Shown here: in pieces, positions 18,941-28,468 of the stretch
Numbering within the stretch: position 1 is the stretch's first letter
Layout of the letters: each line of letters opens with the position of its first letter
DNA from: an uncultured Spartobacteria bacterium
GTDB taxonomy: Bacteria > Verrucomicrobiota > Verrucomicrobiia > Chthoniobacterales > Chthoniobacteraceae
DNA length: 64,000 nt
Reading direction: 5' to 3'
Assembly: GCA_903933715.1 (NCBI GenBank)
Contig: CAIZLD010000067.1
Span: 16,913 to 80,912 of the forward strand
Position numbers and translations under genes: made by a program
Notes under the pieces: generated by a model
The model's input: only the letters and a program-made list of their open reading frames with translations
Database searches by the model: none
What the model was told of the DNA's origin: nothing

Positions 18941-21310
18941 ATGAGTAAATACGGTTACTTTGACGAAACTAATAAAGAATACGTAATTGAACGGCCAGAC
19001 ACGCCGATGTCGTGGATCAATTATCTGGGGACATCCAAATATTGCGCCATTATTTCGAATAATGCTGCCGGTTACAGCTTCTATCAATCCCCCAAAAGTG
19101 GACGGCTGCTTCGTTTCCGGTTCAATGGTGTGCCGATGGACCGGCCGGGCCGGTACATTTATTTACGGGATGAGGCGGATGGGGACTATTGGTCCGCAAG
19201 CTGGCAGCCCGTCGGCAAAAAACTCGACCAATACAAGTCGGTTTGCCGCCACGGATTGGGCTACAGCACGTTTCAGAGTGAATACCGTTCCATCCGCACA
19301 GACCTGAAAGTGTTTGTGCCGATCGACAAGGCAATGGAATTCTGGCAGATGGACATCACGAACTGTGGCGATCAGCCGCGGGAGTTATCCCTCTTTGGCT
19401 ATGCCGAGTGGTGTTTTTGGGAATCATTTCGTGATACGCTCGATTTCCAGTACATTCTTTACACATGCCGCATGGGGTGTGTGGACGGGATCGTTGATTA
19501 TTCGATCCGGCTTTGGGATATGCGTGAACCGAAGGCGTTTTTCGCGAGCACCCTGCCCGTCGAGGGGTTTGAGACAGATCGCGATGCCTTTGTGGGACCT
19601 TATCGCGACGAAGGCAATCCGCTGGCAGTAGAGCGGGGAGCGTGCAACGGCTCGATTGCCGTCGGGGGAAATCCCTGTGCTGCCCTGCATAACCGGATAA
19701 AGCTTCAGCCCGGTGAGAAGGTGCGGGTGGTGTATATGGTGGGAATCGGAGATGCCGCCAAAGAGGGGCGCGACTGCCGCGAACGCTACAGCAATCCCGA
19801 AGAGGTCGGGAAAGAGTTCGCAAAAGTTCAGGATTACTGGAACGCCCGTCTTGGCGCCTGGCAATGCAGCGTGCCGGATGCTCAAACCAACGCCATGATG
19901 CAGGTGTGGACTCAATACCAATGCCACACAACTTTTAACTGGTCGCGGGCTGCTTCATTTATTGAGGCGGGAGGGCGCGACGGCTTGGGCTTCCGTGATT
20001 CCAATCAGGATCTCCTGGCCGTCATCCATGTGCTGCCTGACCAGGTGCGGACGCGGCTGGTGGAACTCATCCGGGGCCAGCTTTCCGACGGCTCGGCGAT
20101 GCATCAAATCCAGCCTCTTTCATGGAAGCAGGGAGCGCATAACATTCCGGCAGATTCTGCGGTCTGGTCCGACGACCATTTGTGGCTCCTGCTGTCTGTT
20201 CCCGCCTACATCCGTGAAACCGGCGACATGGCTTTTCTTGATGAAATCCTCGAGTTTGCCGACAGCGGGAAAGCCAGCGTCTATGATCACCTTAAGAAAA
20301 CCCTGGAGTTTTCGTGGTCCAAGCGCGGCCCCCATGGTCTGCTGCTTGGGATGATGGCGGATTGGAACGACACGATCAATCTGCGGGGTCAGGGGGAAAG
20401 TGTATGGAGCACCATGCTCTTTCATTTGGCCCTCAGCGAAATGATCACGCTTTGCCGGAAGTTGGAGCGCGGGGAGGATGAGGCTATTTTCTGCGAATGG
20501 CGCGCGGTGATTGCAAACGCTCTGGCCACCCAGGCCTGGGATGGGGAATGGTTTTTGCGGGGCTATCTTGACAGCGGCCGCAAGCTGGGCGGAGCCGAGA
20601 GCGCCCAGACAAAAATCTTCATCAACACCCAAAGCTGGGCTGTGCTGTCCGGAGTCGCCACACCGGAACAGGGAATCCGTGCCATGGACAGTTTGCATGA
20701 GCATCTTGCCACCGAGCACGGGATCGTCAAAAGCGCCCCCGCATTCCGCGATGCAGACGACGAGATTGGGGCCATTACGACGTTCCCGGCAGGGTTGAAG
20801 GAAAACGGGGGCATTTTCTGCCATGCCAATACTTGGGCCATTGTTGCCGAAGCGATGCTCGGCCGAGGCGACCGCGCATTCAAGTATTACAAATCATTTT
20901 TGCCAGCCGCCAAAAACGACTCGGCGGAAGTCTATACGATGGAACCGTACGTGTATGCCCAGTTCATCACCGGACGGGAGCATCCATCCAAGTTCGGGCG
21001 GGCGCGCAATTCCTGGCTCACGGGGACAGCGGCGTGGGCATTCGTAGCGATGAGCCAATATATCCTTGGGGTACGGCCGGACTATGACGGGCTGATCATC
21101 GATCCCGTAATCCCGCCCGAATGGGATGGATTCACGGTGACCCGGCGCTTCCGGGGGACCGAAGTGCAGATCAAAGTAAGCAATCCCAACCATGTAAGCC
21201 GTGGCGTGAGCAGGTTGGTTCTCAATGGGAAACAAATCGAAGGAAATACGATTCCTGCAGCCAGCCTGCAGCCCTGCAACAACGTGGAAGTGGAGTTGGG
21301 CGAGCCTTAA
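18941..21310 (+). CDS. GH94 disaccharide phosphorylase (chitobiose/cellobiose phosphorylase type)
   Basis: This 789-residue cytoplasmic enzyme covers the whole GH94 fold: an N-terminal beta-sandwich beginning KYGYFDETNKEYVIERPDTP, a linker helix, an (alpha/alpha)6 barrel and a C-terminal jelly roll. Motifs include GLGFRDSNQDLLAV at about 347-360, a VWSDDHLWLLL stretch, and MMADWNDTINL at 471-481. The Asp in the ADWND motif (477) aligns with the general acid of characterised members. GH94 enzymes split beta-linked disaccharides with phosphate to give alpha-sugar 1-phosphate. The closest proteins in memory are N,N'-diacetylchitobiose phosphorylases, but the neighbours concern rhamnose and uronate, so another specificity is possible. 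It is first in a four-gene unit with the secreted giant protein. Confidence 0.88.
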   Translation: MSKYGYFDETNKEYVIERPDTPMSWINYLGTSKYCAIISNNAAGYSFYQSPKSGRLLRFRFNGVPMDRPGRYIYLRDEADGDYWSASWQPVGKKLDQYKSVCRHGLGYSTFQSEYRSIRTDLKVFVPIDKAMEFWQMDITNCGDQPRELSLFGYAEWCFWESFRDTLDFQYILYTCRMGCVDGIVDYSIRLWDMREPKAFFASTLPVEGFETDRDAFVGPYRDEGNPLAVERGACNGSIAVGGNPCAALHNRIKLQPGEKVRVVYMVGIGDAAKEGRDCRERYSNPEEVGKEFAKVQDYWNARLGAWQCSVPDAQTNAMMQVWTQYQCHTTFNWSRAASFIEAGGRDGLGFRDSNQDLLAVIHVLPDQVRTRLVELIRGQLSDGSAMHQIQPLSWKQGAHNIPADSAVWSDDHLWLLLSVPAYIRETGDMAFLDEILEFADSGKASVYDHLKKTLEFSWSKRGPHGLLLGMMADWNDTINLRGQGESVWSTMLFHLALSEMITLCRKLERGEDEAIFCEWRAVIANALATQAWDGEWFLRGYLDSGRKLGGAESAQTKIFINTQSWAVLSGVATPEQGIRAMDSLHEHLATEHGIVKSAPAFRDADDEIGAITTFPAGLKENGGIFCHANTWAIVAEAMLGRGDRAFKYYKSFLPAAKNDSAEVYTMEPYVYAQFITGREHPSKFGRARNSWLTGTAAWAFVAMSQYILGVRPDYDGLIIDPVIPPEWDGFTVTRRFRGTEVQIKVSNPNHVSRGVSRLVLNGKQIEGNTIPAASLQPCNNVEVELGEP

Positions 21311-21338
21311 TTCAAGTAACTATTAAATAAGTATTAAT

Positions 21339-24300
21339 ATGAATCCAAATCTCATTTTATTGGCCTGCGCGGGATTACTTTTCGCTTCGCATCCCGCGTC
21401 CGCAGGCTCCGCCGGGAATCCGGATCAGCCAATCACAAAAGATTCTCCCGCCGTGGTCCGGGATTTTAGCGGCGGTGCTTCCGCCGACCGCACGATGACC
21501 ATCGATTTTTATGTCTACGGGAGCGATGGCCTGTGTGTCCCGGCGTCTGTTTGTGGCGGCGGATTGGGCGTCACCTATAAGCTCCCGGGGGAGGATAAAG
21601 AGCGGCATTGCGGGGTCAAAGAAGATGGCACTTACCAGGGAAGGACTTTCCAGTATGTGCTCAATCCCGTGAACCTTCTAGACACCGTGGAATCTGCGCG
21701 CGGCTTTCAGCCCGGGGAAGACTATGATCCCGATCCGAATGTCACCCGTCCCGCCACCCGCCTTGCAAACCGGCTGCTGATTAACCCGGAGAGCTTGTTC
21801 AAGCGCTTCATGGATACCTTCGAAGCCGTGGAAGGCGTTCGGCCGATACCGGTTGATATTTCGACGGGGCTTGAAGTGTACCCACGCGGCCCCGGCGCCG
21901 TTAAAAAGCACATTATCAATCATGTCACGGATACAAGATACTACTCCCGTGGCTCCAGCCCGCACGTCAAGGTTCTCCTATATAAAGACGGAAAAGCGGT
22001 GATGCCCTATGGCAGCCATGTCGCGCTGAGTTGTATGATGTGGCGACGCACGGAGCACACCGATTTTGCCGCGGGCGAGGTTCTGGATTTGATGGGGAAC
22101 CGCCTGCCTGCATCCGGCTTTGCGGCATGGGGATGGCAAAACGGCTACGGCGGATTGCAATACGGCGATTACGTGCCCGGAATGGGAATGTATTTCGTCC
22201 CGGCATTGGCTTTCGGCGAGTCTTGGGATTTCCGTTACAATGGGAATATTCACATCCGCACCAATTATCAGCAAGACCCGCCCTGCTGGACCAAAGCGGT
22301 TGTGAGCAACAGCTATATTTATCCCGGCAAAGCATACGCCAGCGAATTCGCTCCCGTGGTTTTTGGACGCGTAGAGCCCCGGTTGACCACCGATCCGGAT
22401 AGGCCAACCCAGCAAGTCCGCGTGTTTGACGACCCCAGCACCTCTTATGCACCGCAGGATGCGTTCAATTATGAAGACGACAAGCTGGCAGTGATGAAAT
22501 GGGAGCGGGGAGGCAAACGGACGGCACAGATCGTGCGCGGCCGCCATTTCCTTCAGGGCGGCGCCTCCATGCTTTTCCCCGGAAAAGATGTTCCTAATTC
22601 GTTGCGGAAAGTGATCGCTTCGGAAGGGCTCAAGGGGGTGACTCTAACCACCCACTGGTTCCATCTGCCCGGCGAGGGTTACGATTCGAGTGGCGCTTTC
22701 CTTGCCATAGAATTTGCCAATGCGCCGAAGCTGACCCTTACCGCCACCAAGAATGGCACACTGAGTATTTCGCGTCCCGGTGAGAAGCCGGTCCAAACCT
22801 CCCTTAAGCTCAAGCAGGCGTGGAATGCCGTGCAAATTGTATACGGCGAGGACTCCCAATTTGTTTATGTGCGACTAGGCAAAGAATTTGCAGCCGCGGA
22901 CGGAAAACGGCTGACGTTCCCGGCTGGAGGCGGGTTGACGGCATTGGAAATCGGAAAGGCTGGAGCCCGCTCGGAGAGGGGGAACGTTCTTTTTGATGCC
23001 ATTTGGATCAATCCCAATGACAAGCTGGCCGAAAACTTCGAGTATGCCTCCCTGGGAGAAATGCGGGATACGTGGAAAGGCGATGGGGAAGCATTGAGCC
23101 TGGACGCGCAAATTTCCTATAGCGGCAAGCAAAGTCTAAAATTACCATCCTCAGAAAAACCTGCGGCTATCACCCGGACTTTGGACCGCCAATCCCTTCG
23201 CGGCCAGACCGTTCAGTTGGCCTGGTACATGGAAGCGAAAGGGGGAGGGGATTCGTTTGCTGAACTGCGCTCAGCGGATGGCAAATCATTTCTCCGGTTG
23301 CGGGGAGACGAAGAAGGCAAATTGCTCTATCAGACCGAGAAGGGCGATTGGGTCCCCACCAATACCAAATTCCGCCCGGAATTTCTTGAAAAATGGAATG
23401 AACTTGCGGTGTTGTTCGATTCCGAAGGGAACGCCTATCTGCGGTTTAATATGGACTGGGTTGCTCAAGCGGACGGCTCGCCGCTGGTGATCCCGAAACG
23501 CGAGGCGCTCTCGGAGCTTTCGATCGGCCGCACCGGCGCCGCCGGGGGAACCGCGGTTTATTTCGATGATTTACGGCTCATCCGGAATTATACCCTCATT
23601 GCTGACGCTACTCTCTATAGCGCCACGTTTGAATACCCGCTCGACCCCAAAGCCTGCATCGAGCAACTTGGCTGGGCGAATTTGGACGCCGCTGGAGCAT
23701 CTCTGGAAACCGGCAAAGGGGCCACGGGAGGCCAGCGCTATCTCGTGCTGCCCAATAATGCACCGGCCGAAGTCTCCGTGACACGCACATTCCCGACAGA
23801 AATGCAGGATGTAACCACAGAGTTCTCCTGGTTCCATGATCCCGAAGCGGGCAAGCGCGCCGATGCCGGTTATGTGCAACTGGTAGATGCCAAGGGGAAC
23901 AAGCTGGCGCTCTCCGTGGATGGCGAGGGAAAAGCTCGTTACAAAATAAACGAACTGGAATGGAAGGCCACCGACTACAAACTCGTCAAAGGTTGGAATA
24001 AGACGCGGGTGGTTTTTCCTGAAAACAAACCGGCGGAATTCTGGATGGCCCCCCAAAGGCCGGGGTGTCATCCTAAGGGGCAATGGATGCTGATTGCCCA
24101 GGACACTTATACGACCAGAAAACTGAAGACCGATTTCAAACAGAATATTGAGCAGATATTCTCGGGCCTCAAACGTATTGAAGTCGGCCGAAACAAATCC
24201 GCTGAGGGGGCGTTCCTTTTCGATGACGTGTTCGTGTTGACGAACAAGCCTTCAAAGCGCGACGTCATGCAGCCGGACTTCGGCAACAACCGAATGACCT

Positions 24301-26210
24301 TCGCCAACGAAGTCGATAACCGGCTCGCCAACCGGGATTGGCCGCAGATTGAGAAAGTCCTTATGGAAAAGAATCTCCTTAAAAAGCAAAACGACAAGGC
24401 CGACCCCGCGCCGGTAAAAAAACCATCAACGGCAGTTCCGCCATTGGCGCCCAATTGCACAGCCATTGACGTCTTGCGCAACGGCGTGCTCAGCCACGAG
24501 CCGAATTTGCAGGCTTCCGGAGAGATGTTTGACTCCATCTATGGGGAATCAGCCCAATATGGCACGCCTTATCACGCTTATAGCCAGGCCGTCCTGGCAT
24601 TGCGCAGCACGGGCGAGGAGCGCGAGCGTCATTTTGCCAATGCCTATCGTGGACTGGATGCCGCGTTAACCCATGTGGCCGATCCGGAATTGAAACCCAA
24701 CCTGAGTGGCATTACCCGCGCTGTCGGCACGTGCAACTTCGTAAATCACCGCGACTTCTTTTGGTCTGCCATCCTCAAGACCTACAGAATACTAAAGCAG
24801 GCGGGATACCCGGGAATGGATTCGATGGCAACCCGAATTTCTGCCATCCGCGTCCCAAGCCCGTTTCTTTCCGCGCCTCCGGGAAACTGGTCTGCTTTCT
24901 GGCTCAACGGCGAATGGATCCGCATGAAAGAGGGGCTTTCGGATACATCGCGGGAGCGCTTCGACCAGTGGCTGGGGGAATTTTTCAAGCTGCTCTGCCA
25001 AGTGGATCGCGGGTTCTATGCCGAACCCGGACTTCCCAACTCCTATGACCTTTTTACCCGCTATCAATTGGCGGAGATTCTCGCCGAAGGATACGACGGT
25101 CCCTGGCGCGAATCCCTCCAGAAGCTGCTGGTAAACGGGCTTCGGCGCAGTCTGAACGTGCAGTTGTCAGACGGTTCACAGGGATCGGCCTATCGCAGCA
25201 CCGCGCAGAGCTGGACCGTCAGCAACGAGATTTGCTTTTTCACATTGGCTGCGGATTATTTCCGCAAGAGTGACCCGGCCTTGACCGCGGCTGCCGAAAA
25301 GGCGTCGCGCCTTGCCCTCGCTTCGTTTATTCGCTGGTTTCCAAAGGATCGCCCCTATTCCGCAGTCGAAAACCTCCTGCCGCCGGAATGGCGTGTTGGA
25401 TTTGAAACCTACTCCCTTGAGGGTTGTTACGCGAACATGGCCTTGGGCTTCCTGGCAAATGCGGTCGAACGAGGCTTTTCCGGAACCCCGCTAACCGATG
25501 CATCTGATAGGAAACCCGCCGTTTTCGTCGAAAACGATCCAGTATATCGGGCATTTACCCATTATGGGCGTTACAGTGCACAGGTCAACGCATGGCCGGC
25601 TCAGGGGTATGATGCCTTTGGCCTTGTCGATTTGAGTTTCGGTCCCGGGCGCTATCTTCAGGCGGTTTCCAGCGTCAAACACTTGCAGGAAAACAAGCTG
25701 TTCAATATTGGCATGGCGTTGCGCAAGCTGCCGGGCCGCTCGGATATCCGGGTTATAGGGCAGCAGGATCTTCGGCTGGACGGGCCTATCGAATCGATCC
25801 CGGGCCGCAATGGAATCTCGCTTCGGGCTCGTGCGCACGGCGACGTGACGGACCTCGTTGCGCGTGACGCGTGGCTTTACCGCCTTTCGGTGACCACCGA
25901 TAAGGAAGGCATTCACGTCGAGGAATCCACCCCTGGTCTTAACGGCTATAAAACACTTCTCATTCCCTATCTTCTCGACGCGGGCACGGGCAGCCGCACC
26001 CGCGTCAGCGTGGAAAAAGAGGGGAAGGAAACCAAAATACTTCTCACTCTTGGGAAAGAGCAGATCGTCATCCGCATCGCCGCTACGATGGATAAATGGC
26101 TGGATATTCCCTACGGTTTTGAAAACCGCCGCGGCCTCTGCGGGTTGCTCCGCATCGATCTGGTCGAGCCGACCGAAACGATTCGCTATTCACTGGCCGT
26201 GGATCAGTAA
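21339..26210 (+). CDS. Giant secreted multidomain protein, putative polysaccharide lyase or hydrolase
   Basis: This is a 1623-residue protein of no family I can name. A signal peptide covers 1-23. A beta-rich region of unknown fold spans about 40-350. Three concanavalin/LamG-like units follow at about 375-560, 565-750 and 760-970; the second and third end in the repeated form AVYFDDLRLIRN and AFLFDDVFVLTN. After a Lys/Pro-rich linker near 1005-1035 comes a helical part at about 1035-1390, then a beta-rich end to 1623. Helical toroid plus beta-sandwich is the layout of several polysaccharide lyase families (PL8, heparinase-like). Candidate catalytic stretches are NSYDLFTRYQ, SDGSQGSAYRSTAQSW and RVGFETYSLEGCYANM. 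The start abuts TATTAAT, as for the GH94 gene 28 bp upstream. Enzymatic activity is inferred from architecture and neighbours. Confidence 0.55.
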   Translation: MNPNLILLACAGLLFASHPASAGSAGNPDQPITKDSPAVVRDFSGGASADRTMTIDFYVYGSDGLCVPASVCGGGLGVTYKLPGEDKERHCGVKEDGTYQGRTFQYVLNPVNLLDTVESARGFQPGEDYDPDPNVTRPATRLANRLLINPESLFKRFMDTFEAVEGVRPIPVDISTGLEVYPRGPGAVKKHIINHVTDTRYYSRGSSPHVKVLLYKDGKAVMPYGSHVALSCMMWRRTEHTDFAAGEVLDLMGNRLPASGFAAWGWQNGYGGLQYGDYVPGMGMYFVPALAFGESWDFRYNGNIHIRTNYQQDPPCWTKAVVSNSYIYPGKAYASEFAPVVFGRVEPRLTTDPDRPTQQVRVFDDPSTSYAPQDAFNYEDDKLAVMKWERGGKRTAQIVRGRHFLQGGASMLFPGKDVPNSLRKVIASEGLKGVTLTTHWFHLPGEGYDSSGAFLAIEFANAPKLTLTATKNGTLSISRPGEKPVQTSLKLKQAWNAVQIVYGEDSQFVYVRLGKEFAAADGKRLTFPAGGGLTALEIGKAGARSERGNVLFDAIWINPNDKLAENFEYASLGEMRDTWKGDGEALSLDAQISYSGKQSLKLPSSEKPAAITRTLDRQSLRGQTVQLAWYMEAKGGGDSFAELRSADGKSFLRLRGDEEGKLLYQTEKGDWVPTNTKFRPEFLEKWNELAVLFDSEGNAYLRFNMDWVAQADGSPLVIPKREALSELSIGRTGAAGGTAVYFDDLRLIRNYTLIADATLYSATFEYPLDPKACIEQLGWANLDAAGASLETGKGATGGQRYLVLPNNAPAEVSVTRTFPTEMQDVTTEFSWFHDPEAGKRADAGYVQLVDAKGNKLALSVDGEGKARYKINELEWKATDYKLVKGWNKTRVVFPENKPAEFWMAPQRPGCHPKGQWMLIAQDTYTTRKLKTDFKQNIEQIFSGLKRIEVGRNKSAEGAFLFDDVFVLTNKPSKRDVMQPDFGNNRMTFANEVDNRLANRDWPQIEKVLMEKNLLKKQNDKADPAPVKKPSTAVPPLAPNCTAIDVLRNGVLSHEPNLQASGEMFDSIYGESAQYGTPYHAYSQAVLALRSTGEERERHFANAYRGLDAALTHVADPELKPNLSGITRAVGTCNFVNHRDFFWSAILKTYRILKQAGYPGMDSMATRISAIRVPSPFLSAPPGNWSAFWLNGEWIRMKEGLSDTSRERFDQWLGEFFKLLCQVDRGFYAEPGLPNSYDLFTRYQLAEILAEGYDGPWRESLQKLLVNGLRRSLNVQLSDGSQGSAYRSTAQSWTVSNEICFFTLAADYFRKSDPALTAAAEKASRLALASFIRWFPKDRPYSAVENLLPPEWRVGFETYSLEGCYANMALGFLANAVERGFSGTPLTDASDRKPAVFVENDPVYRAFTHYGRYSAQVNAWPAQGYDAFGLVDLSFGPGRYLQAVSSVKHLQENKLFNIGMALRKLPGRSDIRVIGQQDLRLDGPIESIPGRNGISLRARAHGDVTDLVARDAWLYRLSVTTDKEGIHVEESTPGLNGYKTLLIPYLLDAGTGSRTRVSVEKEGKETKILLTLGKEQIVIRIAATMDKWLDIPYGFENRRGLCGLLRIDLVEPTETIRYSLAVDQ

Positions 26211-26222
26211 AAGGGTCTGTCA

Positions 26223-27203
26223 ATGCGCGTTTCACCTGCAATCTACGAATACGCAGCCCGGCTGATTGGAGTCACCCCGTGGGAAGCTTCGCGCAGCAAG
26301 GAATTGATGATCGAAGCGCATGCCGAGGCATACCGCCGTTATGCGCATTCCCCCATTTTGGTCGGGATCGATGTGTATAATGTCGAAGCGGAGGCATACG
26401 GCGCGATCATCCCCCAACCGGCAGGAGCGGGCATCCCTTCCATCACCGTGCATCCCTGCTCCGCAACATCGGACATTCCGGAGCTCAATCCGCTCAATCC
26501 GGCAGCAGACGGGCGAATTCCCCTCGTCATCAAAGCGGCGCGCGCATTAACCGCCTTGTTGCCGGGCGCCAATGTGAAAATCCCGGTGAGTGGACCGTTT
26601 TCGCTGGCGAGCAACCTGGTGGGTTTCGAAAACCTGTTGTGCGATTGCATGACCGCGCCGGACGACGTGGCCGCCGCGCTCTCATTCCTTGTCGAAGGTC
26701 AGGTCGCTTTTGTGAAAGCGATCCACGCGGCTGGAATCGGCGTCACCACCTTTGAATCCGCCGCCACGCCGCCGTTGCTTTCGCCGGAAATGTTCCGGGA
26801 TATTGCGCTGCCTGCACTCAAGCGGCTTTTACAGGAAGCCGGGGAGATTTTGGGTGAAAACATTTCCTGCATCATTGGCGGCAACACCCTCCCGATCCTG
26901 GATTATCTGATGGAGACCCGGCCGGGATACGTCATCTGTCCTTCCGAGACCGACCAGAATGCCTTCATGCACCGGATGGCACAATGGCCGGAAGTGATGG
27001 TTCGGGTGAACATGGTTCCGGGCATTATCGCTCGTGGCGACCCCAAAGAAATCCGCCAGGAAGCGGACCGTGTTTGGGCCTTGGCCGCCGGACGGGAGAA
27101 CGCTTGCATCGGAACGGGTGTAATACCTTATGAAACCGATCCTGAAACGGTGCTGGATCTATTGCAATACGTGAAACAGAAGTCCCGCACTTCCTCCTGT
27201 TAA
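26223..27203 (+). CDS. Uroporphyrinogen decarboxylase (URO-D)-fold protein 1
   Basis: This 326-residue TIM-barrel protein belongs to the URO-D/methylcobamide:CoM methyltransferase superfamily. Recognisable parts are GANVKIPVSGPFSLASNLVG, ESAATPPLLSPEMFRDIALP and the C-terminal ACIGTGVIPYETDPETVLDL. It is not the heme enzyme: the substrate-binding N-terminus of HemE is missing. It also lacks the HxCG zinc motif of the other two copies in this locus, having SCIIGG at that place. Members in this superfamily decarboxylate porphyrins or move methyl groups. Its place between a secreted polysaccharide-acting protein (12 bp upstream) and rhaM (1 bp downstream) suggests a role in sugar metabolism that is not known to me. 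Confidence 0.72.
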   Translation: MRVSPAIYEYAARLIGVTPWEASRSKELMIEAHAEAYRRYAHSPILVGIDVYNVEAEAYGAIIPQPAGAGIPSITVHPCSATSDIPELNPLNPAADGRIPLVIKAARALTALLPGANVKIPVSGPFSLASNLVGFENLLCDCMTAPDDVAAALSFLVEGQVAFVKAIHAAGIGVTTFESAATPPLLSPEMFRDIALPALKRLLQEAGEILGENISCIIGGNTLPILDYLMETRPGYVICPSETDQNAFMHRMAQWPEVMVRVNMVPGIIARGDPKEIRQEADRVWALAAGRENACIGTGVIPYETDPETVLDLLQYVKQKSRTSSC

Positions 27204-27204
27204 A

Positions 27205-27516
27205 ATGCGCAAAGGTTTTTGCATGCAAGTCCATCCAGGGTTTGAGCTCGAATACGAGCGCAGGCACAACCCCATTTGGCCGCAACTGGCCCGAACCCTT
27301 TCGGAACACGGAGTTTCCAACTACTCCATTTTCCTCCATCCGCAAACGCGTCAACTCTTTGGCTACGCGGAGATCGCATCGGAGGAGCAATGGGCGGCCA
27401 TTGCCGAAACGGAAGTATGCCGGGAATGGTGGAAATATATGGCCGAGCTGATGCCTTCCCATGCCGATGGAAGCCCGGTAAGCGCCCCGTTACGCGAGGT
27501 GTTCCACCTTGCCTAG
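27205..27516 (+). CDS. rhaM: L-rhamnose mutarotase
   Basis: This 103-residue protein closely follows E. coli RhaM over its whole length. It has the KGFCMQVHPGFELEYERRHN start, the catalytic His in ERRHNPIWP, the SNYSIFLHPQTRQLFGYAEI strand pair, CREWWKYMAELMP and the REVFHL end. RhaM interconverts the alpha and beta anomers of L-rhamnose, speeding its entry into catabolism. It is the last gene of the GH94 unit, starting 1 bp after the URO-D gene. A second member of the family lies at 37.1 kb. No rhamnose isomerase, kinase or aldolase gene is in the window. Confidence 0.92.
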   Translation: MRKGFCMQVHPGFELEYERRHNPIWPQLARTLSEHGVSNYSIFLHPQTRQLFGYAEIASEEQWAAIAETEVCREWWKYMAELMPSHADGSPVSAPLREVFHLA

Positions 27517-27540
27517 ATTTTCGCCGATTATATCAGCATA

Positions 27541-27570
27541 AATCTGCGTTCATCTGCGCAATCTGCGGAT
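27541..27570. repeat. Short ATCTGCG triplicated intergenic repeat
   Basis: Between the convergent rhaM and AraC genes the core ATCTGCG occurs three times in 28 bases (at 27542, 27552 and 27561), with slightly different joints. I recall similar ATCTGCG phrases in intergenic DNA of unrelated bacteria, but cannot check that here. Confidence 0.5.
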
Positions 27571-27604
27571 TATCTTCTTCCGAAAAAAACCGAGATACAG
27601 GACA

Positions 27605-28441
27605 TTAGGTAGTGTCGTCACGGGATTTGCACGCCATCCTCTTCGGCGGCGCATGCCTGTATTTCTGCCGCCATTTCCCCGGGGACTCCCCCAAAAACCG
27701 GCGGAACTGGCGGCAGAAAAAATAGACATCGCTGTAGCCGCAGGCTTCGGCTATCGAGGCGAGCTTGAGATCGGTCTCGCGCAGCAACCACTCGGCTCGG
27801 GCAAGGCGGCAGCGGATGATCCATGCAGCGGGAGAATACCCTGTTCGAGCCCGGAATGCCTCGTTCAGCCGTGTGGCTCCCAAGCCGACACGCCGCGCAA
27901 GAGTTGCAACATCCCACGGCTTTTCAGGTTGATGCCGGATTTCCCGCAGCAATGTCTCCAGCCGGTCGGCATGTGGCGCTTCCGTCGGAGCCTCCGCACG
28001 CCGCCAGACGGCATGGAGGAGCGCCAATGCCAGCGTTTCCGCGGCCTGATTTCCCACTTCGTCCGCGCGGGCGTATTCAGCAACAAGCCGCTGGCATGCC
28101 ATCCGGAAAAATTCCGCCTCCACGCCAAGCGGTATCGCTTGGAGGTGGGTGTGCCACGAGGGGTCTTTCACTCTTCGGAAAGGTGTAAAGTGCAATGCGA
28201 AAACTTCGAGTGGCATTGCCGGATCATGGCGCCCCAGAACATGGTTGCCGGGGCGCAGGAGGATGGCTTGCGGGGCGCAGACCGGCAACGGTGTTCCATC
28301 GATCCGGATTTCCCCGCGCCCAGATAAAACAACCCATAGATCGTGATCTGGAATGCGCAGGTCACAGCTCCAATCGCGGGGGCATAAGTAATATCTTGGT
28401 GGGGCGTTCAGGACCAGCCGATCGAAAGGGAATGAATTCAT
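27605..28441 (-). CDS. AraC family transcriptional regulator 1
   Basis: This 278-residue protein has an N-terminal cupin-like sensor half (residues 1-150, with PDHDLWVVLSGRGEIRIDG and RPGNHVLG) and a C-terminal pair of helix-turn-helix motifs (about 180-270: DVATLARRVGLGATRLNEAF and KLASIAEACGYSDVYFFCRQ followed by RRFLGESPGKWR). Sugar-sensing AraC proteins usually activate nearby catabolic genes. The start is set at 28441, giving the usual length; an 87-residue upstream extension has no family likeness. It is transcribed divergently from the GH105-IolB fusion operon with 87 bp between the starts, and most likely controls it. The ligand may be rhamnose or an unsaturated uronate (inference). 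Confidence 0.85.
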   Translation of the reverse strand: MNSFPFDRLVLNAPPRYYLCPRDWSCDLRIPDHDLWVVLSGRGEIRIDGTPLPVCAPQAILLRPGNHVLGRHDPAMPLEVFALHFTPFRRVKDPSWHTHLQAIPLGVEAEFFRMACQRLVAEYARADEVGNQAAETLALALLHAVWRRAEAPTEAPHADRLETLLREIRHQPEKPWDVATLARRVGLGATRLNEAFRARTGYSPAAWIIRCRLARAEWLLRETDLKLASIAEACGYSDVYFFCRQFRRFLGESPGKWRQKYRHAPPKRMACKSRDDTT

Positions 28442-28468
28442 GTCGAAATGACCAACGCGGTGGATAGT

